A DNA stretch of 64,000 nt. It comes from Maritimibacter dapengensis (lineage in GTDB: Bacteria; Pseudomonadota; Alphaproteobacteria; Rhodobacterales; Rhodobacteraceae). Each line of letters starts with the position of its first letter. The stretch's first letter is position 1. The position numbers and the translations under genes are program-made. The stretch is taken from contig NZ_JAHUZE010000004.1 in assembly GCF_019218265.1 (NCBI RefSeq), positions 102,001 to 166,000 on the forward strand, given 5' to 3'. Positions 53,070-61,717 of this stretch are shown here, in pieces. The notes under the pieces were generated by a model, which saw only the letters and a list, made by a program, of their open reading frames with translations, was not told the DNA's origin and did not search any database.

Positions 53070-53896
53070 GCGTAAAGTGCCTCGGCATGGAAGGCGACAT
53101 GTTCTTCCATAAACGACGACACGAAAAAATAGCTGTGGTCGTAGCCCGGTTGCATCCGGATGACCGACTGCTGACGGGCCTGACCGACGGCTTGCATCAA
53201 GGTCTCGGGCATCAGGAGGTCTATGAACTGATCCTTGGTTCCTGTGTCGACGAGCATTGGCCCGTCGAACCCGCGTTCGCGCATGAGAAGCACTGAATCG
53301 TGCGCGTCCCACGCATCCTGATCGTCACCCAGATACGCCCCTAGCTGCTTTTGGCCCCAGTCCGAGGCGGTGGGATGGCAGATCGGCGAGAATGCGGACA
53401 CGGACCTGAACCGCTCCGGCAGGGTCATGGCGATGGTCAACGCGCCGTGGCCGCCCATGGAATGACCCGTGATCGCCTGCCGCTCCGGGTCGAGCGCGAA
53501 GTTTTCGAAAAGCAGTGCGGGGAGATCTTCTGTCACGTAATTCCACATGCGATAATGCTGAGACCAAGGTTGCTCGGTCGCGTTCACATAGAAACCCGCG
53601 CCCTTACCCAAATCGTAAGCCTCGTCGTCCGCCACGCCTTCGCCGCGCGGTGACGTATCAGGGAAGACCAGCGCAAGGCCCTGTTCCGAGGCCCAGGCTT
53701 GCGCCCCGGCTTTCGTCATCGCGTTCTCATGTGTGCAGGTCAGGCCCGAGAGATACCAAAGCACCGGCACGGGTCCGTCGCGCGCTTCCTCGGGGAGAAA
53801 CAGCCCAAAAGTCATGTCGGTCCCGGTGGCGCGGGAGGCGTGGGAATAGACCCCCTGAACCCCTCCGAAACAGGCGTTTTCAGATACCGTTTTCAT
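53066..53896 (-). CDS. fghA: S-formylglutathione hydrolase
   Basis: The 276-residue alpha/beta hydrolase of the esterase D group has nucleophile Ser in GHSMGGHGAL, Asp in DTGTKDQFID and His in GYDHSYFF. The LSGLTCTHENAMTKAG oxyanion region is also present. It hydrolyses S-formylglutathione to formate and glutathione, the step after the GSH-dependent formaldehyde dehydrogenase encoded at 20-21 kb. Start ATG 53896; coupled downstream to yaiI. Confidence 0.95.
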   Translation of the reverse strand: MKTVSENACFGGVQGVYSHASRATGTDMTFGLFLPEEARDGPVPVLWYLSGLTCTHENAMTKAGAQAWASEQGLALVFPDTSPRGEGVADDEAYDLGKGAGFYVNATEQPWSQHYRMWNYVTEDLPALLFENFALDPERQAITGHSMGGHGALTIAMTLPERFRSVSAFSPICHPTASDWGQKQLGAYLGDDQDAWDAHDSVLLMRERGFDGPMLVDTGTKDQFIDLLMPETLMQAVGQARQQSVIRMQPGYDHSYFFVSSFMEEHVAFHAEALYA

Positions 53897-53973
53897 CGCC
53901 AACCCTCGCTGCGTCATTCCATTGGGCCGACGCTAACGGGGTCGCCTGTAGGGGGCAAGCAATTGGGCTTAAG

Positions 53974-55158
53974 TCAGAGACCTGCCTCTTTCGCGATCTC
54001 GGCGCGAGTTTTGCGCGCGCGTTCGGTCTCGGATTTGAGCTGGCCGCAGGCCGCCATGATGTCCTCACCCCGCGGGGTGCGGATGGGCGAAGCATAGCCA
54101 GCCTTGTAAATGATGTCCGCGAACCGGCGGATGCGGTTGTTGGACGAGCGTTTGTAGGGCGCGCCGGGCCATTCGTTGAACGGGATCAGGTTGATTTTCG
54201 CGGGAATGCCCGCGATCAGCTTGATGAGTCGGTGCGCGTCCTCGTCACTGTCGTTCACCCCGTCGAGCATCACGTATTCAAAGGTGATGCGCTCGGAATT
54301 CGAGAGTTTCGGGTATTCCCTGAGCGCCGCCAGAAGCTTCTCGATGTTCCACTTCTTGTTGATCGGAACCAGCTTGTCGCGGGTTTCGTCGGTCGTGGCG
54401 TGGAATGAAATGGCGAGCTGGCAGCCGATCTCGTCGCCCGTCCGCGCAATTTCCGGCACGACACCAGAAGTCGAGAGCGTGATGCGCCTGCGGCTGAGGC
54501 TGATCCCCTCGCCATCCATCGCGATCTTCATCGCGTCGCGCACCGCGTCGAAATTATAAAGCGGCTCGCCCATGCCCATGAGCACGATATTGGATACGAG
54601 CCGGGGCTGCTCGCCCATGCCTTTGCCGGCAGGCACCCAATCCTCGAGGTCATCGCGGGCCATCATGATCTGGCCCACGATTTCGCCAGCAGTCAGGTTA
54701 CGAACGAGCTTCTGCGTTCCGGTGTGGCAGAATGAACAGGTCAACGTGCAGCCGACTTGCGATGAGACGCAAAGCGTTCCGCGATCCTCTTCGGGGATGT
54801 AGACCACTTCGACCTCGTGTCCACCGGCGATCCGAACGAGGTATTTTCGCGTGCCGTCCTCGGAAATCTGGCGCGACACGACCTCGGGCACGCGGATCTC
54901 GAAATGCTCGGCCAGCGTCGTGCGATAGTCCTTGGACAGATTCGTCATGTCCGCGAAGTCGCGGACGCCTTTCTGATAGATCCACTGCCAAAGTTGGCCG
55001 GTGCGCATTTTGGCCTGCTTCTCGGGCGTGCCTGCGGCGATCAGCGCCTCGCGAAGCCCATCACGGGTCAATCCGACAAGGTTCAGCTTACCCACCGAAG
55101 CGCCTTCGGTGCGGGGGATCGTCAATACGTCCTGAGTGATCGGTGCCGAGGCAGCCAT
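53974..55158 (-). CDS. rlmN: 23S rRNA (A2503-C2)/tRNA methyltransferase RlmN
   Basis: The 394-residue radical-SAM enzyme has the iron-sulfur motif CTLTCSFC (C-x3-C-x2-C). It contains [35 protein letters not shown] and the methyl-carrying Cys in IMAACGQL near the C-terminus. It methylates C2 of A2503 in 23S rRNA and A37 of some tRNAs. ATG 55158 gives [12 protein letters not shown], the usual N-terminus in this order; an upstream ATG 11 codons away is possible. Confidence 0.95.
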   Translation of the reverse strand: MAASAPITQDVLTIPRTEGASVGKLNLVGLTRDGLREALIAAGTPEKQAKMRTGQLWQWIYQKGVRDFADMTNLSKDYRTTLAEHFEIRVPEVVSRQISEDGTRKYLVRIAGGHEVEVVYIPEEDRGTLCVSSQVGCTLTCSFCHTGTQKLVRNLTAGEIVGQIMMARDDLEDWVPAGKGMGEQPRLVSNIVLMGMGEPLYNFDAVRDAMKIAMDGEGISLSRRRITLSTSGVVPEIARTGDEIGCQLAISFHATTDETRDKLVPINKKWNIEKLLAALREYPKLSNSERITFEYVMLDGVNDSDEDAHRLIKLIAGIPAKINLIPFNEWPGAPYKRSSNNRIRRFADIIYKAGYASPIRTPRGEDIMAACGQLKSETERARKTRAEIAKEAGL

Positions 55159-55213
55159 GTCGCGCGAGTCCTTTGGATAGTTGCGCCCCATATAGGGGTT
55201 CTGCGCCCGAAAT

Positions 55214-55245
55214 CAAAAAAGAAAACGCCCCGGACAGCCGGGGCG
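55214..55245 (-). terminator. Intrinsic terminator after ialB
   Basis: On the minus strand an 8-bp stem CGCCCCGG/CCGGGGCG with a 4-base loop is followed by TTTTCTTTTTT. Confidence 0.9.
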
Positions 55246-55272
55246 CGTTCGGTCGTCTGCGTTTGGATCAAG

Positions 55273-55794
55273 TTATTTGCAGCGAGCGCCCGCATCGTCC
55301 ACGGCAGCGGTGAACCCCATCAGCGAGAACGTGTCTTCCGTGCGGGTTCCACGGCTCGAATTCCCGACGAGAACCGCGTTGGCGCCGGACTTCATCGCTG
55401 TCACGATCTGCTGGTCCGCTTCCGGTCCGGCCGACCACGCCCATTCACCATCGGTGAATAGGTCGAACGTGTCGTCACCTATGGTGAGTTTGACGGTCGA
55501 TCCGTCAGCAAACGGATAGCCGCCGGTGAAACTGACTTCGCCGGTTCCGTTTTCGCTACGGTAGGAGACGAAGAGGAGGATGTCGCCACGGCGCACCGCG
55601 ACCGATCGGCCCTCTTTCGTATTCACCGTCTGTTTCGGCTTCGAAACGCTCCAGCATTCTTTCGGGTCGCCGTCGACGAAGACGCTCCAATCGGTGTTCG
55701 CTGCAACGCGGTTCGTGCTTTCCTGAGCCGTGGCGGTCGTCGCGACCAATGCCAGCGCGATGATGCCAAGGCCCCGTTTGATCCGTAATGTCAT
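55273..55794 (-). CDS. Invasion-associated locus B (IalB) family protein
   Basis: The 173-residue protein has a signal peptide (IIALALVATTATA). The mature IalB-type domain has WSVFVDGDPKECWSVSKP, LFVSYRSE..GEVSFTGGYPFADGSTV, FDLFTDGEWAW, ending in RTEDTFSLMGFTAAVDDAGARCK. Two cysteines probably form a disulfide. It is periplasmic; the family name comes from Bartonella and the role in free-living bacteria is unknown. ATG 55794 is chosen because it begins the signal peptide. A terminator follows. Confidence 0.88.
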   Translation of the reverse strand: MTLRIKRGLGIIALALVATTATAQESTNRVAANTDWSVFVDGDPKECWSVSKPKQTVNTKEGRSVAVRRGDILLFVSYRSENGTGEVSFTGGYPFADGSTVKLTIGDDTFDLFTDGEWAWSAGPEADQQIVTAMKSGANAVLVGNSSRGTRTEDTFSLMGFTAAVDDAGARCK

Positions 55795-55981
55795 GTCGTA
55801 AACAGCCTCCAGCTGCTCTGCCTCTGTGTCCCGGGCCCCCAACCGTCTGATGCGGTTTTTCATGGGCCGTAGACCTGTTTCAACCTTCTGGTGGCACATT
55901 AGCGTGTTTCCGCGCGATTTTGAAAGCCCTGTTGGCGGAAAATCGCTGTCCGATATGGGTTTGCCAGCCTTTTGGCGCGGC

Positions 55982-56860
55982 TTATCCAGTCACGAATTCG
56001 TCAGCATGGTAGCCCTGGATGTACAGAAGAGCGGTGAGATCGCCGTGGTTGATGCGGATGTCGCATTGTGCCGCGACAGTAGGTTTCGCATGAAGCGCGA
56101 CGCCGGCGCCGGCGAGGCCGAGCATACCCAGGTCGTTCGCGCCGTCCCCGACCGCCATCACCTCCGCGTGAGACAGACCGAGCCGAGCCGATATGTCTTC
56201 GAGTGCCGCAACCTTCGCGGCCCGACCAAGGATGGGTTCCGCGACTTGACCGGTAAGCGCTCCATTTTCGATGCCAAGCGTGTTGGCCCGGTTTTCATCG
56301 AATCCAAGCTGCGCTGCGACCTGTTCGGTGAATGCTGTGAACCCGCCCGAAACGAGCGCAGCATAGGCACCGTTCGCCCGCATCGTTGCGACGAGTTCGC
56401 GGCCCCCGGGCATAAGGCTGATGCGGGTTTTCAGAACGTCGGCGATCACGCGTTCGGGCAGACCGGCAAGAAGACCGACGCGTTCGCGCAAAGCGCCTTC
56501 GAAATCGAGTTCGCCGTTCATTGCGCGCGCGGTGATGTCCGCCACCCGCTCGCCAACCCCGGCCTCATCTGCAAGCTCGTCGATGCATTCCTGCTGGATC
56601 ATCGTGCTGTCCATGTCGGCAAGCAGCATCATTTTCCTGCGGCCCTCCGAGGGCTGGACGACCAGGTCGATGCCGAGCGCCTGCATGTCCTCCCAGACCG
56701 TCCATCGGTTGTCGGGGCAGGCTGGCATGTCGAACTCGGCGGCCTCGCCGCGTGAGAGCCAGCGCGCGGCGCTGCCGCCCCACGCAGAGGCAAGGGTTTC
56801 GACCAGGCTGGTCTCGAGTGCACCGCTACCGGGTGCCGCGATCAGGGTTGTGGTGAACAT
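55982..56860 (-). CDS. serB: Phosphoserine phosphatase
   Basis: The 292-residue protein has an N-terminal ACT-like part of about 75 residues. The HAD phosphatase has the catalytic ADMDSTMIQQECIDELAD (nucleophile Asp), SGGFTAF, a Lys in GRAAKVAAL and GDGANDLGML. It makes serine from phosphoserine in the last step of the pathway. The gene follows flgD on the same strand after about 55 bases but is functionally unrelated. Confidence 0.95.
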   Translation of the reverse strand: MFTTTLIAAPGSGALETSLVETLASAWGGSAARWLSRGEAAEFDMPACPDNRWTVWEDMQALGIDLVVQPSEGRRKMMLLADMDSTMIQQECIDELADEAGVGERVADITARAMNGELDFEGALRERVGLLAGLPERVIADVLKTRISLMPGGRELVATMRANGAYAALVSGGFTAFTEQVAAQLGFDENRANTLGIENGALTGQVAEPILGRAAKVAALEDISARLGLSHAEVMAVGDGANDLGMLGLAGAGVALHAKPTVAAQCDIRINHGDLTALLYIQGYHADEFVTG

Positions 56861-56916
56861 TAGCCCCTCCGATTGTCATGCTCCGACTACCCGGATCGCA
56901 TGGGAAGGGAAAGACC

Positions 56917-57603
56917 TCAGCCCTGTGGCGAGCGCAGGGCGTCCACGTCCGAGGCCGAAACCTCGTCGCCTCCGTCGAGCACGAGGATCGTCTGGCCGTC
57001 CTCGACCCGGGCTTCGACGACTTCGGAATAGACCGCCATCTGCTCTTCCGACAGAAGTCCGGTGGCGTTGTAGGATTGCATGTGGAACGTGTAGTTCCCT
57101 TCCGGGACCAACTGCCCGGTCGGCCCAAGACCGGCCCATTCGATCGGTTCGTTCGTCAATGGGATCTGGACACGGTCGATCTGTTGCCCCGCCGCGTTGC
57201 GAACCACCATGAAGGCTTCTGTCGCGCCCGAGGGCACCGCAGGCGTGACTTCTATCGGTTGCAGGTCGAAATGGGCGGGTGAAACAGCCCGCGCTTCCAT
57301 CCCGACCCAGCCAACGAGGTCGGACATGCCCATGACGCCGAGCTGGTTCTGCAAGGCTTTGAGCAAGTCATTGGTCTGCACCTGTTGCTCGACGCCCGAG
57401 AAGGTGGCGAGTTGCACGGCATAATCGGTGCTCTCGATCGGATTCAGCGGATCCTGATTTTCCATCTGAACCGTCAGCATTTTCAGGAACGTTTCGAAAT
57501 CCGAGGAGATCATGTTGCCGTTTGCGGCACCGCTCGTCGTCTGAACGTTGGACGTCGCCGAAGCACCGTATGAAACGACACTGTTCGTCTGGCCAATATC
57601 CAT
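56917..57603 (-). CDS. flgD: Flagellar hook cap protein FlgD
   Basis: The 228-residue protein has the conserved N-terminus DFETFLKMLTVQMENQDPLNPIESTDYAVQLATFSGVEQQVQTN and a FlgD Ig-like/tudor C-terminal part. FlgD caps the growing hook and is exported through the flagellar type III system. It follows fliK by 17 bases on the same strand; FliK and FlgD act together in hook assembly. Confidence 0.94.
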   Translation of the reverse strand: MDIGQTNSVVSYGASATSNVQTTSGAANGNMISSDFETFLKMLTVQMENQDPLNPIESTDYAVQLATFSGVEQQVQTNDLLKALQNQLGVMGMSDLVGWVGMEARAVSPAHFDLQPIEVTPAVPSGATEAFMVVRNAAGQQIDRVQIPLTNEPIEWAGLGPTGQLVPEGNYTFHMQSYNATGLLSEEQMAVYSEVVEARVEDGQTILVLDGGDEVSASDVDALRSPQG

Positions 57604-57620
57604 TTCGTACTCCTTTCATG

Positions 57621-59237
57621 TCACAGCCTGAGGTCGATACCACCGGACGGATGGCGCGACCTCCGCAGGTTTGCACCCGTCACGTCTGCCGGATCGCTGA
57701 CAGCAGGTTGAAGAATTTCGACCCGCGCCTTCTGCCCGGTGTCCTCGCGCGGGCCGTCTCGCCCGTCGCCCCCCCCGAAATCAAACGCGAGATTGCTAAA
57801 ACCCATGTCTCGCAATTCCTGCTCGAGCAGGTCGAGGTTTCGGCGGATCAGTTCGAGCGTTTCCGGGCGGTCCGCAGATAGCGAAACGTTCATTGTGCCG
57901 GCGTCCTGGGTGAATGAGAGGCTAAGGCGGCCAAGCTCTTCGGGCCGCAACGTAACCTCTACTCGTCCGTCCGCTGGCATCCGCACGATATCCGCAACCT
58001 GTGATACGACATGACGCGCGGTCTCGGGACGGGCCAGAGTGACCGCATCGACGAGCGACGACTGCGCCGCGTTGTTGCGGCCGCTCTCTCCCATCGGCAA
58101 GTCGACCACGAAAGACTCGACGTCCGTCCTGTTTGTCGTGTGCGCCAGATCCGGTCCCGGTCCAACGGCCGTTTGCATCACCGTGGCCTCGCGCAATGCA
58201 GGTGTGACCAGCCTCGCCTTGCCTGTTTTCGGCTCAGGGCTGGTCCGCGCGCTGTCTTGCGTATCATCGAACGCGGACGCAGATCGCACGGGCGTGTCAC
58301 CATCGGGCTCCACGGCCTCGGGAGGTTGGATTGGCACCGACGTTCTGGAAACCGACGTGTCCGGCTTTTCAGCCGCAACCGTGGTTTCGGAGGGAGAGGA
58401 GAGGTTGGGCGCGGGATCCAGCATGTCCATCGCGGGTGCAGACGAAATTGGTTGCAACGGCTGTTTGAGTTCATTTGTCGAAGGCGCCTTCTCTCGAATG
58501 TTACCCATCGCTGCTGGCGCTTCTTCGGTTTGTTTGGTTGCGATCGTTCTGACTTCTGCCGAATTGCGCGGGTGCAGAGGTATTGGGTCGTTCGAAAAAA
58601 CGTGCTTGTCCACAACCGCGATACCACGCAACGTGTCCGAAGAGCCCGTACGGTTTTCACTGGGTTCGTTTACCGCCACGGCAACCGCCCCTTCCGTTGC
58701 AGGTTTCTCAACGAGGTTGGATGGCGGTCTCATAGTTCGCTCCAGGTCATTTCGACTCTTGGCGCCACTGGAGTCAGGGGCCTTGTTCGAGAGTAGTGAG
58801 GTGTCGGCCGTCCGGGCGGCGTCCTGACCCCCTATTGCCTCAACATAGCTACCCTGCTGCGCCTCGGACGTGGCATTTGCCGACCCGTCGCCAGCTGCAT
58901 CAGGCCAGCTCACTCCGGCACGTTCCGACGGCACTGCCGCTTCCGATACTGATTTCGGAGAAGTTGACGCAGCAAATGGTATTCCTCCAGCTTTGGAAGC
59001 ATCGACCTCCATTGACTTGCGCGGAGTGTCCGCCCGAGGCGTCTCGAAGACCTCGTTGCCCGAAGGCTCCGAACCGTCAGCGGGTCTCTCTTTGGGTTCT
59101 TCGAAGCGTTCGGAAAAAGAACTCTGCGCTTCTGGTCGGGCGGTCTTGGCAATATCGGGACTATCCGGTGTGTGGCTAACCTTTTGCGGCGTTTTGGAGT
59201 TCGACGGTGCCGCAAAGGCAAGGTGGGACATGTCCAT
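57621..59237 (-). CDS. fliK: Flagellar hook-length control protein FliK
   Basis: This protein of about 538 residues has a long low-complexity Ser/Thr/Glu/Pro-rich N-terminal region. The FliK C-terminal domain (about 415-510) has GRVEVTLRPEELGRLSLSFTQDAGTMNVSLSADRPETLELIRRNLDLLEQELRDMG-type helix, the export-switch part. It measures hook length and switches export to filament proteins. ATG 59237 is chosen from GGAG six bases upstream. The gene diverges from the flgJ-like gene. Confidence 0.9.
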   Translation of the reverse strand: MDMSHLAFAAPSNSKTPQKVSHTPDSPDIAKTARPEAQSSFSERFEEPKERPADGSEPSGNEVFETPRADTPRKSMEVDASKAGGIPFAASTSPKSVSEAAVPSERAGVSWPDAAGDGSANATSEAQQGSYVEAIGGQDAARTADTSLLSNKAPDSSGAKSRNDLERTMRPPSNLVEKPATEGAVAVAVNEPSENRTGSSDTLRGIAVVDKHVFSNDPIPLHPRNSAEVRTIATKQTEEAPAAMGNIREKAPSTNELKQPLQPISSAPAMDMLDPAPNLSSPSETTVAAEKPDTSVSRTSVPIQPPEAVEPDGDTPVRSASAFDDTQDSARTSPEPKTGKARLVTPALREATVMQTAVGPGPDLAHTTNRTDVESFVVDLPMGESGRNNAAQSSLVDAVTLARPETARHVVSQVADIVRMPADGRVEVTLRPEELGRLSLSFTQDAGTMNVSLSADRPETLELIRRNLDLLEQELRDMGFSNLAFDFGGGDGRDGPREDTGQKARVEILQPAVSDPADVTGANLRRSRHPSGGIDLRL

Positions 59238-59351
59238 TTCCACTCCAGGTGTTCTGACGCTGAGTGCCGGTATTATTGGTCGATCCCGTTACCAAAATCT
59301 TTACCGATGCAGATCATTGTCGGGAAAACATACCCAATTCGAGCGATCGCC

Positions 59352-59648
59352 ATGGATCCCATATTTCCGACAGTCCCTTTGCTTGCCCCGACCGGAAGCG
59401 AAACAGCTGATGTTGATGCGCGGCTCCGGGCAACGGCGAAAGAGCTCGAGGCCAGCTTTCTCGCGGAAATGCTCAAATCCGCCGGGCTCGGCGAGATGCC
59501 CTCGGCATTCGGAGGTGGACCGGGAGAAGAGCAATTCACGTCCTTTCTTCGGTTGGAACAGGCTCGTCAGATGACCGAATCCGGCGGTATCGGGCTTGCC
59601 GAGACGATTTTCGAAGCGTTGAAGGAGCGAAACGATGGGGCTGTTTGA
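59352..59648 (+). CDS. FlgJ-like rod-binding protein
   Basis: The 98-residue protein corresponds to the N-terminal rod-binding domain of FlgJ without the muramidase part, as usual in alphaproteobacteria. Visible are LRATAKELEASFLAEMLKSAGLGEMP, GGGPGEEQFTSFLRLEQARQMTESGGIGLAETIFEAL. It helps rod assembly in the periplasm. ATG 59352 is a best guess, since there is no strong SD; an upstream in-frame ATG exists near 59307. It overlaps the next gene by 14 bases. Confidence 0.82.
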   Translation: MDPIFPTVPLLAPTGSETADVDARLRATAKELEASFLAEMLKSAGLGEMPSAFGGGPGEEQFTSFLRLEQARQMTESGGIGLAETIFEALKERNDGAV

Positions 59649-59988
59649 ACGAAAGGACGCGGTCGAAGCGTTTCGTGACCTGTTGGAAAAGGAGCGGAGA
59701 TTCATTCTGACCGGCAACATCGAAGGAGCAGAAGGTCTGACGCGCGAGAAAAAACGCCTCATCGGGCGCATTGCGACGACAGGGGCCGATGTCGAAGCGC
59801 TCATGTCGCTTCGTCGGAAGGCAGATCACAACAACCGTCTTCTGGAAGCCTCCGCCAAAGGGTTCAAAGCGGTCGAAGACCAGCTCCGCAACCTCACATC
59901 TGCGTCCGTTTCACTCAACACGTACGGATCCGACGGGCACCGCTCGCCACTTGGGCGCGGGGGGCCGGATGTCGACAAAAAGGCTTGA
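59635..59988 (+). CDS. FlgN-like flagellar protein
   Basis: The 117-residue, mostly helical protein (FRDLLEKERRFILTGNIEGAEGLTREKKRLI) resembles short alphaproteobacterial FlgN-like proteins found after flgJ. FlgN chaperones hook-filament junction proteins FlgK and FlgL. Interestingly neither flgK nor flgL is in the window. AAGGAG precedes the ATG and the start overlaps the flgJ-like gene. Confidence 0.7.
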   Translation: MGLFERKDAVEAFRDLLEKERRFILTGNIEGAEGLTREKKRLIGRIATTGADVEALMSLRRKADHNNRLLEASAKGFKAVEDQLRNLTSASVSLNTYGSDGHRSPLGRGGPDVDKKA

Positions 59989-60058
59989 TTTCTGCGCGAA
60001 ACCTCCACGCTTTCGCCTAAAATACGACACATTCGCAGTGAACATCTTCACCGTTCTT

Positions 60059-61624
60059 TTAGCACTTCAGCCTCACGGTGCACTCGCATCCTGAGGGGGT
60101 GGCGCGGATCGCAAAGTCAAGATCCGCAGAGGTCAGAATGACTCTTGAACCCGCTCTGAGCGGGCGGACCTCTAAACCCGGCGGGAATCGCCGCTTGACT
60201 GAAGGAAAAGACGAAATGTCCTCCATTCTGACGAACTCCAGCGCCATGGTCGCGCTGCAAACTCTCAAATCCATCAACTCGAACCTCCAGACGACGCAGT
60301 CGGAGATCTCGACCGGCAAATCCGTTGCTTCGGCCAAGGACAACTCGACGGTTTGGATGACCTTCGCGTTCGAGGAATAGGCCCGTTGTGTCTGGATCAA
60401 CGAAGTCAACTCGCCTGCTACGTCCGTGGTCGATCCTTCCCGGGTAAAACCGATGACTTCGCCGGTCGGACCATCACCCGCATCCCAAAGGAAGAAGGAG
60501 CCGGATTGGGGGGAGACCTGATAAGTCTGGTTGGAATGGGAAATCAGCCCATTCGGGTTGGGAACGTCGACAAGGGGCACCTGATAGATCGTGCGCGTGA
60601 AACCAGTGTCGTAAGTCGCGGTGATATAGCCGTTCACGTCGATCTCGACGGACGTCAGGTTGCCAACGGGCGAGCCGTCCTTGGTGATGGAAACCGGTGC
60701 GAAGCTATCCGAAAGCTGGGTCAACCCGTTCGGATCGCCAAGCGCACCGATGGTCAGTTCCATGGGTCCGCCGTTGACCGTAAGCGCGATGACACCCGTA
60801 GAGCTGTCGTAGGCTCCGCCTGAGGCCACCGTTACGGCAGCGAGTGTTCCGCCATTCGCGCGACTGTCGTCGAATTCGAGGATATACTCACCGATCACCG
60901 CGCTGGAGGACGCGCTGTCCTCAATGGTCATCGTCCAGATGTTCGATGGCGGGTCGCCGGCCGTCGCCGGAACTGTCGGGGTGAAGGTCACATCCAGGCT
61001 TTCCGAAGTCCCGAGATTTCCGAAATACTCGATCGACAATGGCAAGTCGTCGCCCGCGGCCCCGTATTCAGTGTCCGTCGCCGGAAGGTTCACGCCAAGG
61101 TTCATGCGGGTCGTCGGGTCCCCGGCCTGTTGATTGACCTGGACGATGACGGGTTCGAGCGCCGTTACCGTATCGCGTGGATAAGTCCCGACGTTGCCGT
61201 CAGCATCGGCGGGCCACCCCATGAGCACGAGACCAGTCTCGGTCTTCAAGACCCCGTCTTGATCAGTGCGGAAAGAACCGGTCGTTGTGACGAGCATTGG
61301 CTTGTCTTCGCTGTTCGAAGTCAGGAAAGCCTCTTGCGTAACGGGAAGCATGCCGCGCCCGGAAATCGCGATATCGAGTGGATTCGATGTGGAAATCAGG
61401 GGCCCGTTTTCATCGATGAGACGTTGTGTGGTTGCGCGCACGCCGCCTGCGGAATAGGTGCCTGCCCCCGCAATGCCGCCAATCACGAGGCTCTCGAAGT
61501 CAGCCGTGGCGCGTTTGTACCCATATGTTGCCGAATTCGCGATGTTATCGGAAATCGTCGACAGCCGCGTCGCATTGGCGTTGAGCCCGGCGACACCGGC
61601 GCTCAAGGAAGATGAAATTGTCAT
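60059..61624 (-). CDS. flgE: Flagellar hook protein FlgE with aberrant C-terminus (chimeric with antisense of fliC)
   Basis: The first 426 residues are a normal hook protein: MTISSSLSAGVAGLNANATRLSTISDNIANSATYGYKRA (D0 helix), PLDIAISGRGMLPV, and the C-terminal D0 pattern GELTSLIQTQRAYSSNAKVIQTV. After IQTV the expected final DEML..-type helix end is missing. The frame instead reads about 95 residues from the opposite strand of the flagellin gene and leader before a stop. Only about 10-15 native residues are lost, but they belong to the D0 core. The next genes usually following flgE (flgK, flgL, flgI) are absent. Start ATG 61624. A CtrA-type site lies upstream. Confidence 0.88.
   Translation of the reverse strand: MTISSSLSAGVAGLNANATRLSTISDNIANSATYGYKRATADFESLVIGGIAGAGTYSAGGVRATTQRLIDENGPLISTSNPLDIAISGRGMLPVTQEAFLTSNSEDKPMLVTTTGSFRTDQDGVLKTETGLVLMGWPADADGNVGTYPRDTVTALEPVIVQVNQQAGDPTTRMNLGVNLPATDTEYGAAGDDLPLSIEYFGNLGTSESLDVTFTPTVPATAGDPPSNIWTMTIEDSASSSAVIGEYILEFDDSRANGGTLAAVTVASGGAYDSSTGVIALTVNGGPMELTIGALGDPNGLTQLSDSFAPVSITKDGSPVGNLTSVEIDVNGYITATYDTGFTRTIYQVPLVDVPNPNGLISHSNQTYQVSPQSGSFFLWDAGDGPTGEVIGFTREGSTTDVAGELTSLIQTQRAYSSNAKVIQTVELSLAEATDLPVEISDCVVWRFELMDLRVCSATMALEFVRMEDISSFPSVKRRFPPGLEVRPLRAGSRVILTSADLDFAIRATPSGCECTVRLKC
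60104..60193 (+). promoter_or_regulatory. Structured leader before the flagellin start (three hairpins)
   Basis: GCGGATC/GATCCGC is a perfect 7-bp stem (60104-60127). A 7-bp stem AGAGGTC/GACCTCT (60128-60173) encloses CCCGCTC-T-GAGCGGG (60150-60164). CGGCG/CGCCG is at 60179-60193. All lie in the 110 bases before the fliC ATG, as expected for a long regulated flagellin leader. No FliA-type promoter was recognised. Confidence 0.6.
60216..60380 (+). pseudogene. fliC: Flagellin fliC, truncated after codon 47 by junction with flgE
   Basis: The ATG has AAGGAAA eight bases upstream. The first 47 codons encode a normal alphaproteobacterial flagellin N-terminus (MSSILTNSSAMVALQTLKS, IN.NLQTTQSEISTGKSVASAKDNSTVW). 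The frame then continues for only seven codons, MTFAFEE, which are the antisense of the flgE 3' end, and stops at TAG 60378-60380. Normal flagellins are about 270 or more residues with D0/D1 helices at both ends, so no filament protein can be made from this copy. The break lies at about 60345-60358. It is either a real deletion or a misassembly. Confidence 0.88.
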
Positions 61625-61677
61625 GGTTGCACCTTTCTGCTGCCACCTCATTCCCGGTCCCTTCTAGACCGTCCGAA

Positions 61678-61692
61678 TTAAGCGGCGCTTAA
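61678..61692 (-). promoter_or_regulatory. CtrA-type site upstream of flgE
   Basis: TTAA-N7-TTAA is exact (TTAA, GCGGCGC, TTAA), the core CtrA consensus. It lies 54-68 bases upstream of the flgE ATG. It is nearly palindromic, so either orientation fits. CtrA controls flagellar genes in many alphaproteobacteria. Confidence 0.6.
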
Positions 61693-61717
61693 TACCTAAA
61701 ATGCCCCCTGTTTACTC

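Noticed and set aside
59989-60215. FliA (sigma28) promoter for flagellin
   Set aside because: TAAA occurs at about 60019, but no GCCGATAA-like -10 element follows at the expected distance.
60345-60380. fliC/flgE junction as programmed inversion or phase variation
   Set aside because: The shared bases would be in direct, not inverted, orientation and only about 12 bp; no recombinase gene or flanking inverted repeats are visible.
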